From positions 248,001 through 312,000 of the forward strand of contig CAVUZJ010000005.1 of NCBI GenBank assembly GCA_963745975.1: a stretch of DNA of 64,000 nt, read 5' to 3'. The notes beneath the pieces were generated by a model, which searched no databases, was not told where the DNA came from, and saw nothing but the letters and a program-made list of their open reading frames with translations. Positions 25,455-34,057 of the stretch are shown piece by piece. The position numbers and the translations under genes are program-made. The DNA comes from JAKAWQ01 sp963745975 (GTDB lineage: Bacteria; Pseudomonadota; Alphaproteobacteria; Acetobacterales; Acetobacteraceae). Position 1 is the stretch's first letter. Each line of letters opens with the position of its first letter.

Positions 25455-26806
25455 ACCGGAAGTGTGACGACGGCGGTGGCCCCGCCGCTCGCGCGGTTGA
25501 CCAGCGTCACGTCCCCGCCATGGGCGCGCAGGATGTTGCGCGCGATCGGCAGCCCGAGCCCGCTGCCGCCCGTCTCCCGGTTGCGGCTCGCCTCCAGCCG
25601 CTGGAACGGCTGGAACACGCGCTCGAGGTCGGTGGGCGGAATGCCCGGCCCGTCATCCTCGATCTCGATCCGCGCCAGCCCCGATTGCGGCGGCACCAGC
25701 GTCAGCCGCGCCCCGCCGCCGTAACTGATCGCATTGCTCACCAGGTTGCCGAGCGCCCGCTTGAGCCCGCTGATCCGCGCCCGCGCGGTGAGATGGAGCG
25801 GCCCGGAATAGGCGAGCCTCTCGGCCGCCTCGGGGCGCACGTCGCCGGCCTCGTCGATGACGGTCTGGCAGAGAAGGGCGAGATCGACGGGCGCCACCGG
25901 CTCGGACGCCGTGGCGTCGCGGCCGAAATCGAGCGTCGCCGCGACCATCGTCTCGAGCTCGTCGAGATCGGCCAGGATCTTCCGCCGCTGCTCGTCGTCC
26001 TCGACGAACTCGGCGCGCAGCTTGAGCCGGGTGATCGGCGTCCGGAGGTCGTGCCCGATCGCGGTGAGCAGGAAGGTGCGGTCATCGACGAAGCGGCGGA
26101 TGCGCGCGGCCATCGTGTTGAAGGCGGCGGCGGCCGTCGCGACCTCGGCCGGGCCATCCTCGGCGAGCGGCGGGGCATTGACGTCGCGGCCGAGCCGCTC
26201 GGCGGCGGCGGCGAGGGTGCGCACCGGCTCGGTCAGCCGGCGCACCGCCCAGACGGTCAGCAGCGCCGCGACCACGGTCATCAGCACGAACGCCCCGAGG
26301 AATCCCGGCGAGTGCCAGGGCAACGGCGGCGGCACCCGCACATTGACGGTGAGCCATCCCCCCTGGCTCGGCAGCCGCATGCCGATCAGGAGCCGCCCCG
26401 CGGGGAAGTCGCCGCGGACGACGAACTTGTCCGGGCGCAGCCAGGGCGGCATCGGCACCAGCAGCATCGCGACGTGGAGCGCGCGCTTGAGCGGCTCCGG
26501 CGCCAGCGGCAGCGGCCCCGCGGTGTCGAGCGGCGATCTCGGGAGGATCTGCGCCCGCATCTCGGGCGGCAGCGCGATCGTCCGGAGCGCCTCGGCGCGG
26601 TCCTCCCGGGGCGCGCTCGCGACGGCGCGGAAGAGCGCGCTGAGCCGGATCGAGATATCGCGGACCTGGGCCAGCCGCGCGAGATCGAGCCGGTCGAGCG
26701 CGTCGATGGAGAGGCCGGCCACCTGCACGGTCACCAGGGCCGCGAGCAGCAGCACGGCTGTGCGCGTCGCTAGGCTGCGCGGCCAAAACCTCGCAAGCCG
26801 CCTCAT
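25451..26806 (-). CDS. Sensor histidine kinase
   Basis: 451 residues. Transmembrane segments near residues 13-33 and 165-185 flank a periplasmic sensor of about 130 residues; HAMP follows (VRRLTEPVRTLAAAAERLG). H box: TAIGHDLRTPITRLKLRAEF with phospho-His. ATPase: N box GNLVSNAISYGG, G1 IEIEDDGPGIPP, G2 ETGGSGLGLPIARNIL. Similar to EnvZ/OmpR-type kinases. ATG 26806 overlaps the response-regulator stop (ATGA), and its own stop overlaps the AsmA start, so kinase and envelope gene are cotranslated. Confidence 0.9.
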   Translation of the reverse strand: MRRLARFWPRSLATRTAVLLLAALVTVQVAGLSIDALDRLDLARLAQVRDISIRLSALFRAVASAPREDRAEALRTIALPPEMRAQILPRSPLDTAGPLPLAPEPLKRALHVAMLLVPMPPWLRPDKFVVRGDFPAGRLLIGMRLPSQGGWLTVNVRVPPPLPWHSPGFLGAFVLMTVVAALLTVWAVRRLTEPVRTLAAAAERLGRDVNAPPLAEDGPAEVATAAAAFNTMAARIRRFVDDRTFLLTAIGHDLRTPITRLKLRAEFVEDDEQRRKILADLDELETMVAATLDFGRDATASEPVAPVDLALLCQTVIDEAGDVRPEAAERLAYSGPLHLTARARISGLKRALGNLVSNAISYGGGARLTLVPPQSGLARIEIEDDGPGIPPTDLERVFQPFQRLEASRNRETGGSGLGLPIARNILRAHGGDVTLVNRASGGATAVVTLPV

Positions 26807-27522
26807 CGGCGCTCGATCGCGGTGGCGAGGACATAGCCGCCGCCGCGGACGGTCTTGATGAGCTGGGCGCGGCGGCCGTCGTCGTCGAGCTTGCGCCTCA
26901 ACCGGCTGATCGCGACGTCGATCGCGCGGTCGAACGGCCCGGCCTGCCGGCCGCGCAGGAGGTCGAGGAGCATGTCGCGCGTCAGCACCCGGTTGGCGCG
27001 CTCGACGAGGGCGAGCAGGAGGTCGTACTCGCCGCCCGTGAGCGGGACCTCGACGCCCTCGGGATTGATCAGCCGCCGGCGCGCCGGCTCGAGGGTCCAG
27101 CCCGAGAAGCAGAGCGCCTGCGCCCCCACCGCCTCCCGCCGCTCCGCCGGCTCGCCGGCGCGGCGCAGCACCGCGCGGACGCGCGCGAGCAGCTCGCGCG
27201 GGTTGAAGGGCTTGGCGAGATAGTCGTCCGCTCCGAGCTCGAGGCCGATGATGCGGTCCGTCTCCTCGCCCATCGCCGTGAGCATGATGATCGGCACGTC
27301 GGACTGGCCCCGCATCCAGCGTGCGAGGTCGAGCCCACCCTCCCCCGGCAGCATCAAATCGAGGACGACGAGGTGGAAATGGGCGTGCGGCCAAGCCCGC
27401 CGCGCCTCGCGCGCGTCGCGCACGGCGGTCACCCGGAACCGGTTGCGCTCGAGGAAGCGGGCCAGCAGCTCGCGGATCTCGCGGTCGTCGTCAACGATCA
27501 GGACGTGCTGGGCGGTCTCCAC
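26803..27522 (-). CDS. OmpR-family response regulator
   Basis: 239 residues. Receiver domain with acidic pocket VDDDRE, phospho-acceptor Asp55 in LVVLDLMLPGEGG, and switch Lys in DDYLAKPFNPREL. A C-terminal winged helix (VPLTGGEYDLLLALVERANR, RAIDVAISRLRRKLDDD, IKTVRGGGYVLA) binds DNA. First gene of the operon. The divergent 27.7-kb periplasmic protein shares its promoter region and is a plausible target. Confidence 0.92.
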   Translation of the reverse strand: METAQHVLIVDDDREIRELLARFLERNRFRVTAVRDAREARRAWPHAHFHLVVLDLMLPGEGGLDLARWMRGQSDVPIIMLTAMGEETDRIIGLELGADDYLAKPFNPRELLARVRAVLRRAGEPAERREAVGAQALCFSGWTLEPARRRLINPEGVEVPLTGGEYDLLLALVERANRVLTRDMLLDLLRGRQAGPFDRAIDVAISRLRRKLDDDGRRAQLIKTVRGGGYVLATAIERR

Positions 27523-27724
27523 GGCTCTCGATCATAACCCTTCGGCGAGCATTTCTCACGCGCCCGCTCTCCCGCAGGGGGCGTCCCAGGGCGGCGAGGG
27601 CGCGAGGCGCGGCCGACAGCACCGGCGCGGCGCGGTTGCAATCGGTTGCATTTCATCGCGATGCCGCCGAATTCGGGCTGGCATAGTCCGCGGCCTCGCA
27701 CGAACCACCATGGAGACGCCATTC

Positions 27725-28219
27725 ATGCGCAAGCTCATTCCCGGCCTCGCCGTCGCAGCCCTGCTGGCCGGCGCCGTCGCCGCGCCGATGCTGGCCGGCG
27801 CCCAAACCGCGCCGGCCGCCGGCGCGCCTGCCCAGGTCCTGCCCGCGCAGACCCCGCCCCCCGGCCCGATGCGCGCGCCACCCCCCGGCAACGGCTGGGC
27901 CCGCGGCCCCATAATGCGCGGCCCCGCGGCAGGCTGGGTCCCACCCTGGATGGCGCACCGCGCCATGCACGCCGCCTTCGCCTGGCGCCGGAACTGGGGC
28001 CTCTTCCATCGCCCGGCCGACCTCGGCCTTTCCGCCGCGGACGTGCAGACGATCGCCGAGGGGATCCTGCTCCGCAACGGCGAGCACGACTGGAAGGTGG
28101 GCGACGTGACGGCGAACGCCGATCATACGGTCAGCTTCGCCTTCGTGACCGCCCACGGCGACGTCATCGCCCGGTTCGTCATGGACACGCAAAACGGGCG
28201 GATCCGCCGCACCGGCTGA
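27725..28219 (+). CDS. Exported small protein, unknown family
   Basis: 164 residues with a signal peptide (KLIPGLAVAALLAGAVAAPM, cleavage near AGAQT), a Pro-rich linker, then a basic-aromatic core (HAAFAWRRNWGLFHRPADLG) and a C-terminal domain LSAADVQTIAEGILLRNGEH with WKVGDVTANADHTVSFAFVT. The layout recalls small periplasmic stress proteins, but I do not recognise the family. An ATG 15 bp upstream is in frame; 27725 is preferred because GGAG precedes it. Divergent from the two-component operon. Confidence 0.65.
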   Translation: MRKLIPGLAVAALLAGAVAAPMLAGAQTAPAAGAPAQVLPAQTPPPGPMRAPPPGNGWARGPIMRGPAAGWVPPWMAHRAMHAAFAWRRNWGLFHRPADLGLSAADVQTIAEGILLRNGEHDWKVGDVTANADHTVSFAFVTAHGDVIARFVMDTQNGRIRRTG

Positions 28220-28230
28220 CGCCCTCCGAC

Positions 28231-28263
28231 CGCATCAGCCGCCGTGGCGCGGCGGCTGATGCG
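28231..28263. terminator. Bidirectional hairpin between convergent genes
   Basis: Perfect 14-bp stem CGCATCAGCCGCCG / CGGCGGCTGATGCG with a 5-nt loop. It overlaps the last codons and stop of the cytochrome b561 gene and lies 11 bp past the stop of the exported protein gene. No T-run follows, so termination efficiency is unsure. Confidence 0.55.
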
Positions 28264-28852
28264 CCCCCGCCCGAAGCCGCGCCGGACGAAGCCCCGGGGG
28301 CAGAAAAGGCGCCATCCTGAGCAGGATGCCGTCGCCGAGAACGAAATGATGCGCCAGCGCCGCGAGCGCATGCAGCCCCGCCAGCGCAACCACGAGATCG
28401 GCCAGCGTCCCGTGCAGATGGCCGAGCAGGCCGAGCGGCCCGTGCGTGACGAGAGCAACCCGCGGCACCACCTCCGTCCCGTAGAGGCGGATGCCGTGGG
28501 CGAGCGCGTGGGTGAACCCGGCGAGCACGGTCACACCGATCGCGACATAAAGGGCCAGATGCATGGCCTTCCCGACCAGCCCGAGGACTCCGCGCTCGCC
28601 GGCGAGCCGCCTTCCCGGCCCCGCCCGCCAGACGATGCGCGCGAGCAGCAGCACGCCGATCGAGATGCCGATCAGCATGTGGGTGGAGAGAACCGCCGCA
28701 CGCGGAACGCCCGCGGGGAAGAACGGGCGTGTCTGCCCAAGCGTCCAGTTGAGGCCGATCAGGAGGGCCATAGCCCAATGAAGGAGAATGCTGGTCGGAT
28801 CGTACTGCTCGGCCTGCCGCGCAGCCTCGGCGAGGGATCGCAATTGGCTCAT
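28235..28852 (-). CDS. Cytochrome b561 family protein
   Basis: 205 residues, four transmembrane helices. Heme-ligating His pattern: SILLHWAMALLIGLNW, STHMLIGISIGVLLLARIVW, MHLALYVAIGVTVLAGF and LHALAALAHHFVLGDGIL. Passes electrons between quinol and soluble acceptors or superoxide in the inner membrane. ATG 28852 gives MSQLRSLAEAAR; an upstream start adds 14 basic residues with little support. The C-terminus is encoded by the terminator hairpin. Confidence 0.87.
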   Translation of the reverse strand: MSQLRSLAEAARQAEQYDPTSILLHWAMALLIGLNWTLGQTRPFFPAGVPRAAVLSTHMLIGISIGVLLLARIVWRAGPGRRLAGERGVLGLVGKAMHLALYVAIGVTVLAGFTHALAHGIRLYGTEVVPRVALVTHGPLGLLGHLHGTLADLVVALAGLHALAALAHHFVLGDGILLRMAPFLPPGLRPARLRAGAHQPPRHGG

Positions 28853-28962
28853 GGTCCGCTCCGGTTGCGGACGATCCCTCCGGCTTGGCGCCAAGATAGG
28901 ATCGGCGAAGCCCGCCGGCTCGTGACAAAAAGTAAGGGAATCAGGGCCTAAATAGGGCCTGT

Positions 28963-29919
28963 CTAGCTGCTGCCGATCAGCACCCCGGTCGCGAAGACAA
29001 GCGCGCCGCCGAGCGCCACCTGCAGCGTCGCCGAGACCGGCGGCGTATCCATGTACCGCCAGCGGATCCAGCTGATCACCCCAAGCTCAACCACGACCAC
29101 CGCGATCGCCACCGCGATCGCCGTGTGGAAGGCAGGGATCAGGAACGGCAAGGTGTGGCCGATCCCGCCGAGCGTCGTCATCAGCCCGCAGATCGCCCCG
29201 CGCAGCCAGGGCGAGCCGCGCCCCGTCAGGCTCCCGTCATCGGAGAGCGCCTCGGCGAAGCCCATCGAGATCCCCGCACCCAGCGAGGCGGCAAGCCCGA
29301 CCGCGAAGGCGTCCCACGAGCGCCCCGTGGCGAAGGCCGCCGCGAAGACCGGGGCCAGGGTGGAGACCGAGCCGTCCATCAGGCCCGCAAGCCCCGGCTG
29401 GATCACCCTGAGGACGAACATCCGCCGCGCCGTCTGCGCCTCTTCCTCGCGCACCGCGGTCGGCAAATTCTCCTGCACCAGCCGATCGGCGATGTGCTCG
29501 TGCTGGACCTCGGCCTCGGCAAGATCGCCGAGCAGCTTGCGGATCGAGGCATCGGAGGTCCGGCTCGCGGCGCGGCGATAGAACCCCGTCGTCTCCAGCT
29601 CCATGAGCTGGGCCTGCTTGCGCACCGTATCGAGGCCGAGCGGCCGGATCTGCCAGACCGGCCGTCGCGTGATGAACCCCCGCACGTCCTGGCGGCGGAT
29701 CAGCAGGATGTGCTCGCCGAACTTCTCGCGATAGAGATCGATCAGCCGGCGCCGATGCTCGCCCTCCTCCGCCGCCATCTCGGTGAACATCGCGGCGGTC
29801 GCCGGATAGTCCGCCCTCAGGCCGTCCGCGAAGTCGGCGTAGATGCGCTCGTCCTCCTCCTCGCTGCCGATCGCCAGCGCCAGGATCTCGCGCTCGGAAA
29901 GGTCGGAGAAGTCGCGCAT
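28963..29919 (-). CDS. mbfA: Membrane-bound ferritin/iron exporter (MbfA type)
   Basis: 318 residues. The N-terminal rubrerythrin-like di-iron domain has Glu/His ligands (GSEEEDERIYADFADGL, MAAEEGEHRRRLIDLYREKF, LMELETTGFYRRAA, AEAEVQHEHIADRL). The C-terminal VIT1/CCC1 membrane domain follows (GLAGLMDGSVSTLAPVFAAA, about five helices). Known alphaproteobacterial MbfA proteins export iron and protect from peroxide and are repressed by Irr; no ICE box is visible. ATG 29919 (RDFSDLSEREILALA) is chosen over an upstream frame extension. Follows the chpT-like gene by 31 bp. Confidence 0.88.
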   Translation of the reverse strand: MRDFSDLSEREILALAIGSEEEDERIYADFADGLRADYPATAAMFTEMAAEEGEHRRRLIDLYREKFGEHILLIRRQDVRGFITRRPVWQIRPLGLDTVRKQAQLMELETTGFYRRAASRTSDASIRKLLGDLAEAEVQHEHIADRLVQENLPTAVREEEAQTARRMFVLRVIQPGLAGLMDGSVSTLAPVFAAAFATGRSWDAFAVGLAASLGAGISMGFAEALSDDGSLTGRGSPWLRGAICGLMTTLGGIGHTLPFLIPAFHTAIAVAIAVVVVELGVISWIRWRYMDTPPVSATLQVALGGALVFATGVLIGSS

Positions 29920-29950
29920 GCCGCATTCATGGGGGAGTGGCGCCCGCCGA

Positions 29951-30640
29951 TCAAGGCAAGACCGATGAACTTCCGCCACCCCCTCCCGGCAGGCCGAGCA
30001 TCAGTAGCGCCGCCCCCGCCCCGCGCGTCCCGCCCGCCGGCATTATGAGCGAAACGTCTAGCCCCGCGGCCCGCGCGAGAAGAACCGTCAGCGGTGCCTG
30101 AACCGCGCGCGGGTCCTCGATCGCCGCCTCGCCGGCCAGCGACGCGGCAAGCCCGGAAGGCCACTCGACGCGCGGCCCCGCCACCCCGAGCACCACGTCC
30201 GGCTCCACCCTCTCGAGCCAGACGGTCCCGCCGGCCGGCAGCGCCTCCGCGCCCAGGAGCACCAGATTGAGAACCACGCGCCCGACCGCCGGATCGAACA
30301 AAGTCGCCGGCGGCAGCGCCGCGAGATCGAGTACGATCCGCCGATCGGCCAAGCCCGCCGCCAGCTCGGCCAGGCGCGCCAGACCGAGCGGCATCCCGTC
30401 GCCCACCCAGGCGGTGCGCAGCAGCCTGAGCCGCGCCACCAGCCCCCGCCCGGCCTGGCTCGCGATCGCGATCGCGTCCCCCGCCATCCTCTCGTCCTCG
30501 CGCGCGAGATCGAGCGAGCCCATCAGCGCCCCCAGCGCCCCGGCCATGTCATGGCAGAGGCGCGCACACAGACACTCGGCGATCCGCAAGGGCTCGTCGG
30601 ACGCGACGGCCGCACCCAAGCCTGGTCCGCCTGCTGCCAC
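29951..30640 (-). CDS. ChpT-like histidine phosphotransferase
   Basis: 229 residues. The N-terminal dimerisation helix holds the phospho-His: LCARLCHDMAGALGALMGSL. The remaining half is a degenerate kinase-like ATPase fold (FDPAVGRVVLNLVLLGAEAL) without nucleotide-binding boxes. ChpT relays phosphate from CckA to CtrA and CpdR in alphaproteobacteria. Starts at GTG 30640. Gly/Ser-rich C-terminus (GGGGGSSS). It is divergent from the DUF3553 gene. Confidence 0.8.
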   Translation of the reverse strand: MAAGGPGLGAAVASDEPLRIAECLCARLCHDMAGALGALMGSLDLAREDERMAGDAIAIASQAGRGLVARLRLLRTAWVGDGMPLGLARLAELAAGLADRRIVLDLAALPPATLFDPAVGRVVLNLVLLGAEALPAGGTVWLERVEPDVVLGVAGPRVEWPSGLAASLAGEAAIEDPRAVQAPLTVLLARAAGLDVSLIMPAGGTRGAGAALLMLGLPGGGGGSSSVLP

Positions 30641-30720
30641 GGATCGCGTCCTTGCCGGAAAAGGGCTAATCTGAAGTTGCGATTATCCTCGCCACCGGCT
30701 CCAAGTCGAGGCCACCGAGG

Positions 30721-30999
30721 ATGCGGGCGAAAATCGTGACGCCCAATGAACGCTCCCGGAGAAACACCGTGCCCGCCCCCACCGGCTCCGCCCTGACTCC
30801 CGGCACGTTCGTCCGCCACCCGGACCGCCCCGACTGGGGGCTGGGCCAGGTCCAGTCCTCCATCGGCAGCCGGATCACGGTCAATTTCGAGCACGCCGGG
30901 AAGGTCCTGGTGAACGCTTCCCTCATCGCCCTCGAACCGGTATCCGAATTGGAGCTTGACGCCGCGCCGCCCCACCCAAGATCCGGCTCGGAACGATGA
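30721..30999 (+). CDS. DUF3553 domain protein
   Basis: 92 residues. The core TFVRHPDRPDWGLGQVQSSI and RITVNFEHAGKVLVNASLI is the DUF3553 pattern (a small SH3-like beta barrel, also found attached to UvrD-type helicases). Function unknown. ATG 30721; a GTG at about 30769 is an alternative. Its stop overlaps the moaA start (ATGA), so the two are cotranslated. Confidence 0.8.
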   Translation: MRAKIVTPNERSRRNTVPAPTGSALTPGTFVRHPDRPDWGLGQVQSSIGSRITVNFEHAGKVLVNASLIALEPVSELELDAAPPHPRSGSER

Positions 31000-31982
31000 T
31001 CGATCCCTTCGGCCGCAGCATCACCTACATCCGCGTCTCGGTCACCGACCGGTGCGACCTTCGCTGCGTCTACTGCATGGCCGAGGACATGACCTTCCTC
31101 CCCAAGGCGGAGGTCCTCTCGCTCGAGGAGCTGGAGCTCCTCTGCGGCGCCTTCATCCGGCTCGGCACCACGAAGATCCGCCTCACCGGCGGCGAGCCGC
31201 TGGTGCGCCGGAACGTCATGCGCCTCGTCGACGGCCTCGGCCAGCGTCTCGGCCACGGCCTCGAGGAGCTGACGCTCACCACCAACGGCACCCAGCTCGC
31301 CCGCCACGCCGCCGCCCTCGCCGCCGCCGGCGTGCGCCGCATCAACGTGAGCCTCGATACGCTCGATCCTGAGAAATTCGCCGCCATCACCCGCTGGGGC
31401 CGCCTTGCCCAGGTCCTCGAAGGCCTCGCCGCAGCCCAGGCGGCCGGCCTCGCCGTCAAGATCAACACCGTGGCCCTCAAGGGCGTCAACGAGGACGAGA
31501 TCGAGGACATCCTTTCCTGGTGCGGCGAACAGGGCTTCGACCTCTGCCTGATCGAGACCATGCCGATGGGCGAGATCGGCGCCGACCGCGTCGACCAGTA
31601 TCTCCCGCTCTCGCTCGTCCGCGCCCGCCTCAAGCGGCACTTCACGCTCACCGAATCCAACTACCGCACCGGCGGACCGGCCCGCTACTATAGCGTCGCC
31701 GAAACCGGCCGCCGCCTCGGCTTCATCACGCCGATGACCCACAATTTCTGCGAAGGCTGCAACCGCGTGCGGCTGACCTGCACCGGCACGCTCTATATGT
31801 GCCTCGGCCAGGACGACGCCGCGGACCTCCGCCAACCGCTCCGCGCCGGCGCCACCCAAGCCGAGCTCGACGAGGCCATCCTCGAGGCGATCTCGCGCAA
31901 ACCCAAAGGCCACGACTTCATCATCGACCGCCGCAATAACCGCCCCTCCGTCGCCCGCCACATGAGCGTCACCGGCGGCTAG
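30996..31982 (+). CDS. moaA: GTP 3',8-cyclase
   Basis: 328-residue radical SAM enzyme making cyclic pyranopterin precursor of molybdenum cofactor, with MoaC. First cluster C20xxxC24xxC27 in TDRCDLRCVYCMAED; GTP-side cluster in CEGCNRVRLTCTGTLYMC; KIRLTGGEPLVRRN is the SAM site; the C-terminal GG needed for activity is present (MSVTGG). ATG 30996 overlaps the DUF3553 stop. Followed by a large palindromic array, its likely terminator. Confidence 0.93.
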   Translation: MIDPFGRSITYIRVSVTDRCDLRCVYCMAEDMTFLPKAEVLSLEELELLCGAFIRLGTTKIRLTGGEPLVRRNVMRLVDGLGQRLGHGLEELTLTTNGTQLARHAAALAAAGVRRINVSLDTLDPEKFAAITRWGRLAQVLEGLAAAQAAGLAVKINTVALKGVNEDEIEDILSWCGEQGFDLCLIETMPMGEIGADRVDQYLPLSLVRARLKRHFTLTESNYRTGGPARYYSVAETGRRLGFITPMTHNFCEGCNRVRLTCTGTLYMCLGQDDAADLRQPLRAGATQAELDEAILEAISRKPKGHDFIIDRRNNRPSVARHMSVTGG

Positions 31983-31994
31983 TTCGAAGGAAGA

Positions 31995-32187
31995 CCAAGG
32001 GGGCTCTGCCCCCTTGGAACCCCCGCCAAGGGCTGAGCCCTTGGAACCCATTCGCTTGGCAGCCGCTGAGGGCGGTTTTGCTTTGCGCGCGTCGCGCAAA
32101 GCAAAACCGCCCTCAGCGGCTGCCAAGCGAATGGGTTCCAGGGCCTCAGGCCCTGGCAGGAGGTCCAGGGGGACAGCGTCCCCCTGG
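31995..32187. repeat. 193-bp symmetric array of hairpins (REP/BIME-like)
   Basis: Five hairpins centred on 32091: 31995-32017 (10-bp stem, 3-nt loop), 32026-32044 (8-bp stem), 32042-32140 (perfect 48-bp arms, 3-nt loop), 32138-32156 (8-bp stem) and 32165-32187 (10-bp stem). The right half is the reverse complement of the left with matched changes that keep every outer stem paired. It sits between convergent moaA and the NRDE gene; the last about 14 codons of the latter lie inside. Confidence 0.85.
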
Positions 32188-32931
32188 CCTTCCTTGAAAC
32201 TCAGGCCCCACGGGCACCGGCACGAACGGCGCGCGGTCGGGTGGGCCGGCGGCGAAGAGCCAGATCGGCGTGCCGTGGCGCGGCAGGGCGAGCAGAGAGG
32301 CTGAGACGGTGCCGAAGCCGGCGCGTTCGGGGACGTTGATTTCGCTGCCCGGCGGGCCGGAGCGGTCGGCGAGGATGGTCTTCCATGAGGCCCAGTCGGC
32401 TTGGGCCGGGTCGGGCGGGGGCGTGGCGCGGAAGCGTGGCAGGGCGCGGGCGACGCGCGGGCTTTCCGTGTCGTCGGGGTCGCGCGCCGTGATCATGTGC
32501 ACGCCGGGCTCGAGCGGGATTTCCGTGATGGGGCCCATGCCGTCCGAGCGGAGGCAGATCGCGGTCTCGGTGTCGGCGAGGACGAGGTTGAAGGAGCGGA
32601 AATCCTCGGCCGGGATCGTTTGGATCGCGGCCGAGGCGGCCGAGGCGCTCGGATGAGCGAGCGCGAGGAGGGGCAGGATGCCCCGGCTTCGCTTGCCCGG
32701 CGCGGGCCCGAGGCTGCCCGGCCGGTTGAGCACGCAGGCGACGACGCCCGCCTCATTGAGCGCCATCCAGGTGCCGCCGGCGGTGCTGTCCCGCCCGCCG
32801 ATCACGTCCGGGCGGTCCGGCCACCAGGCCGATGGCGGGTCCCAGGCGCGGTCCACGCGCTCGTCGCGGTTGGCGGCGAGGATGAGGGGGAACGGCTCGG
32901 CGGGCGCGATCCGGAGGACGACGGTGCACAA
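32146..32931 (-). CDS. NRDE (TANGO2-like) family protein
   Basis: 261 residues. Starts M-CTVVLRIAPAEPFPL with Cys2 and the name-giving ANRDERVDRAWDPPSAWW motif; then GGRDSTAGGTWMALNEAGVV. Members have an Ntn-hydrolase-like layout with Cys2 as putative nucleophile; heme trafficking has been reported for some relatives. The start is TTG at 32931, three bases after the preceding gene's stop, so it closes the transporter operon. The final PGGRCPPGPPARA comes from the hairpin array and may be non-native. Confidence 0.82.
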   Translation of the reverse strand: MCTVVLRIAPAEPFPLILAANRDERVDRAWDPPSAWWPDRPDVIGGRDSTAGGTWMALNEAGVVACVLNRPGSLGPAPGKRSRGILPLLALAHPSASAASAAIQTIPAEDFRSFNLVLADTETAICLRSDGMGPITEIPLEPGVHMITARDPDDTESPRVARALPRFRATPPPDPAQADWASWKTILADRSGPPGSEINVPERAGFGTVSASLLALPRHGTPIWLFAAGPPDRAPFVPVPVGPEFQGRPGGRCPPGPPARA

Positions 32932-32934
32932 GGC

Positions 32935-33996
32935 TCAGGCGGCGGCCGCGATCTTGTTGGCGAGCGGCAGCGTCACCGGTTCGTTCGTTTCGGCCGAGAG
33001 ATCCGCCGCGATATAGACCTCCATCACCTGCCGCGCCTCCTCCGGCGTCACCAGCACCGGCCGATCGAGCGCCACGGCGTCGATGAAATGCAGCGTCTCG
33101 GCCGCCATCGGGCCGGCGAAGACGTGGCCGAGCGGCTCGCCCGGCATGGTCGAAAGCGGCAGGCGCATGCCGTCCTTCATCGTGTTGAGCACGACGTCGC
33201 GGTGGGTGTCGTCCACCATCAACGCGCCTTCGGTGCCGACGATCTCGATCCAGGTGCTCGAGAAGTTGGGGTAGCCGGGCGGCAGGCTCCAGCCGCCGCC
33301 GACGACCAGCGAGAGCCCGCTGTCGAGCGTCACCATCATCCACTGCAGGTCGGGGATATCGGCGCCGCCCGCGCCCTCGCGCATCGCCCCGTAATTGACC
33401 TGGGAATAGACACGGACGGGCTTCGCCGGTGCCAGGCACCAGAGCAGGAAGTCGAGGTCGTGGGTCGATTCCATTGCGGCGGGAGAAAGCTTCACCCGCC
33501 CGCTGATCTTCTTGCCGAGCCCGCGCGTGATGTGCCGGCTGACGAGCGCGCTCACCGGCCGCCCGATCGTCCCCTCGGCAATCGCCTTGCGCACATGCGC
33601 GTATTTCGGATTGAAGCGCTGCGAGTAGCCGATGGTGAATTTGAGGCCGGAGCCGCGGGCGAGTGCCACCAGCTCGTCCGCTTCGTCGAGCGTCATCGCA
33701 ATCGGCTTCTCGAGGAAGACGTGCTTGCCTGCGCGCAAGGCCTCGCGCGCCATCGGATAGTGCGTGGTCTCGGGTGTCGCGCTGATCATCACCGCCGCGA
33801 TCGCGTCACGCGCGAGCAGCGCGCGCCAGTCGGTGGTGGCGCTGGCGGGATTGGTGGCGGCGGCCACCTCGGCCAGCCGCTCGGGGCGGATTTCGGCGAT
33901 GTGAAGCGCGCTCACCAGCGGGTGGTCCGCGGCGGCCGCGGCGCGGATGCCGCCGCACCAGCCGGTGCCGATGATCCCGATCTCGATCCCGCTCAT
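32935..33996 (-). CDS. Gfo/Idh/MocA-family oxidoreductase 1
   Basis: 353 residues. Rossmann start GIEIGIIGTGWCGGIRAA, then the EKP motif in KHVFLEKPIAMTLDEADELV and IGYSQRFNPKYAHVRKAI. The C-terminal substrate domain has WIEIVGTEGALMVDD and HFIDAVALDRP. NAD(P)-dependent sugar or inositol-like dehydrogenase; substrate unknown. Placed in an operon with a second family member and a TTT transporter, which suggests uptake and oxidation of one compound. Confidence 0.87.
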   Translation of the reverse strand: MSGIEIGIIGTGWCGGIRAAAAADHPLVSALHIAEIRPERLAEVAAATNPASATTDWRALLARDAIAAVMISATPETTHYPMAREALRAGKHVFLEKPIAMTLDEADELVALARGSGLKFTIGYSQRFNPKYAHVRKAIAEGTIGRPVSALVSRHITRGLGKKISGRVKLSPAAMESTHDLDFLLWCLAPAKPVRVYSQVNYGAMREGAGGADIPDLQWMMVTLDSGLSLVVGGGWSLPPGYPNFSSTWIEIVGTEGALMVDDTHRDVVLNTMKDGMRLPLSTMPGEPLGHVFAGPMAAETLHFIDAVALDRPVLVTPEEARQVMEVYIAADLSAETNEPVTLPLANKIAAAA

Positions 33997-34057
33997 CCTC
34001 TCACGCTCCCACGGTGTCTGTTGTTTGGCCCGCGCGTAGGCGGGGACGGAAGGCCAG

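Noticed and set aside
23634..25724. 696-residue plus-strand open frame
   Set aside because: Antisense to AsmA; Arg/Glu-rich low-complexity shadow without family motifs.
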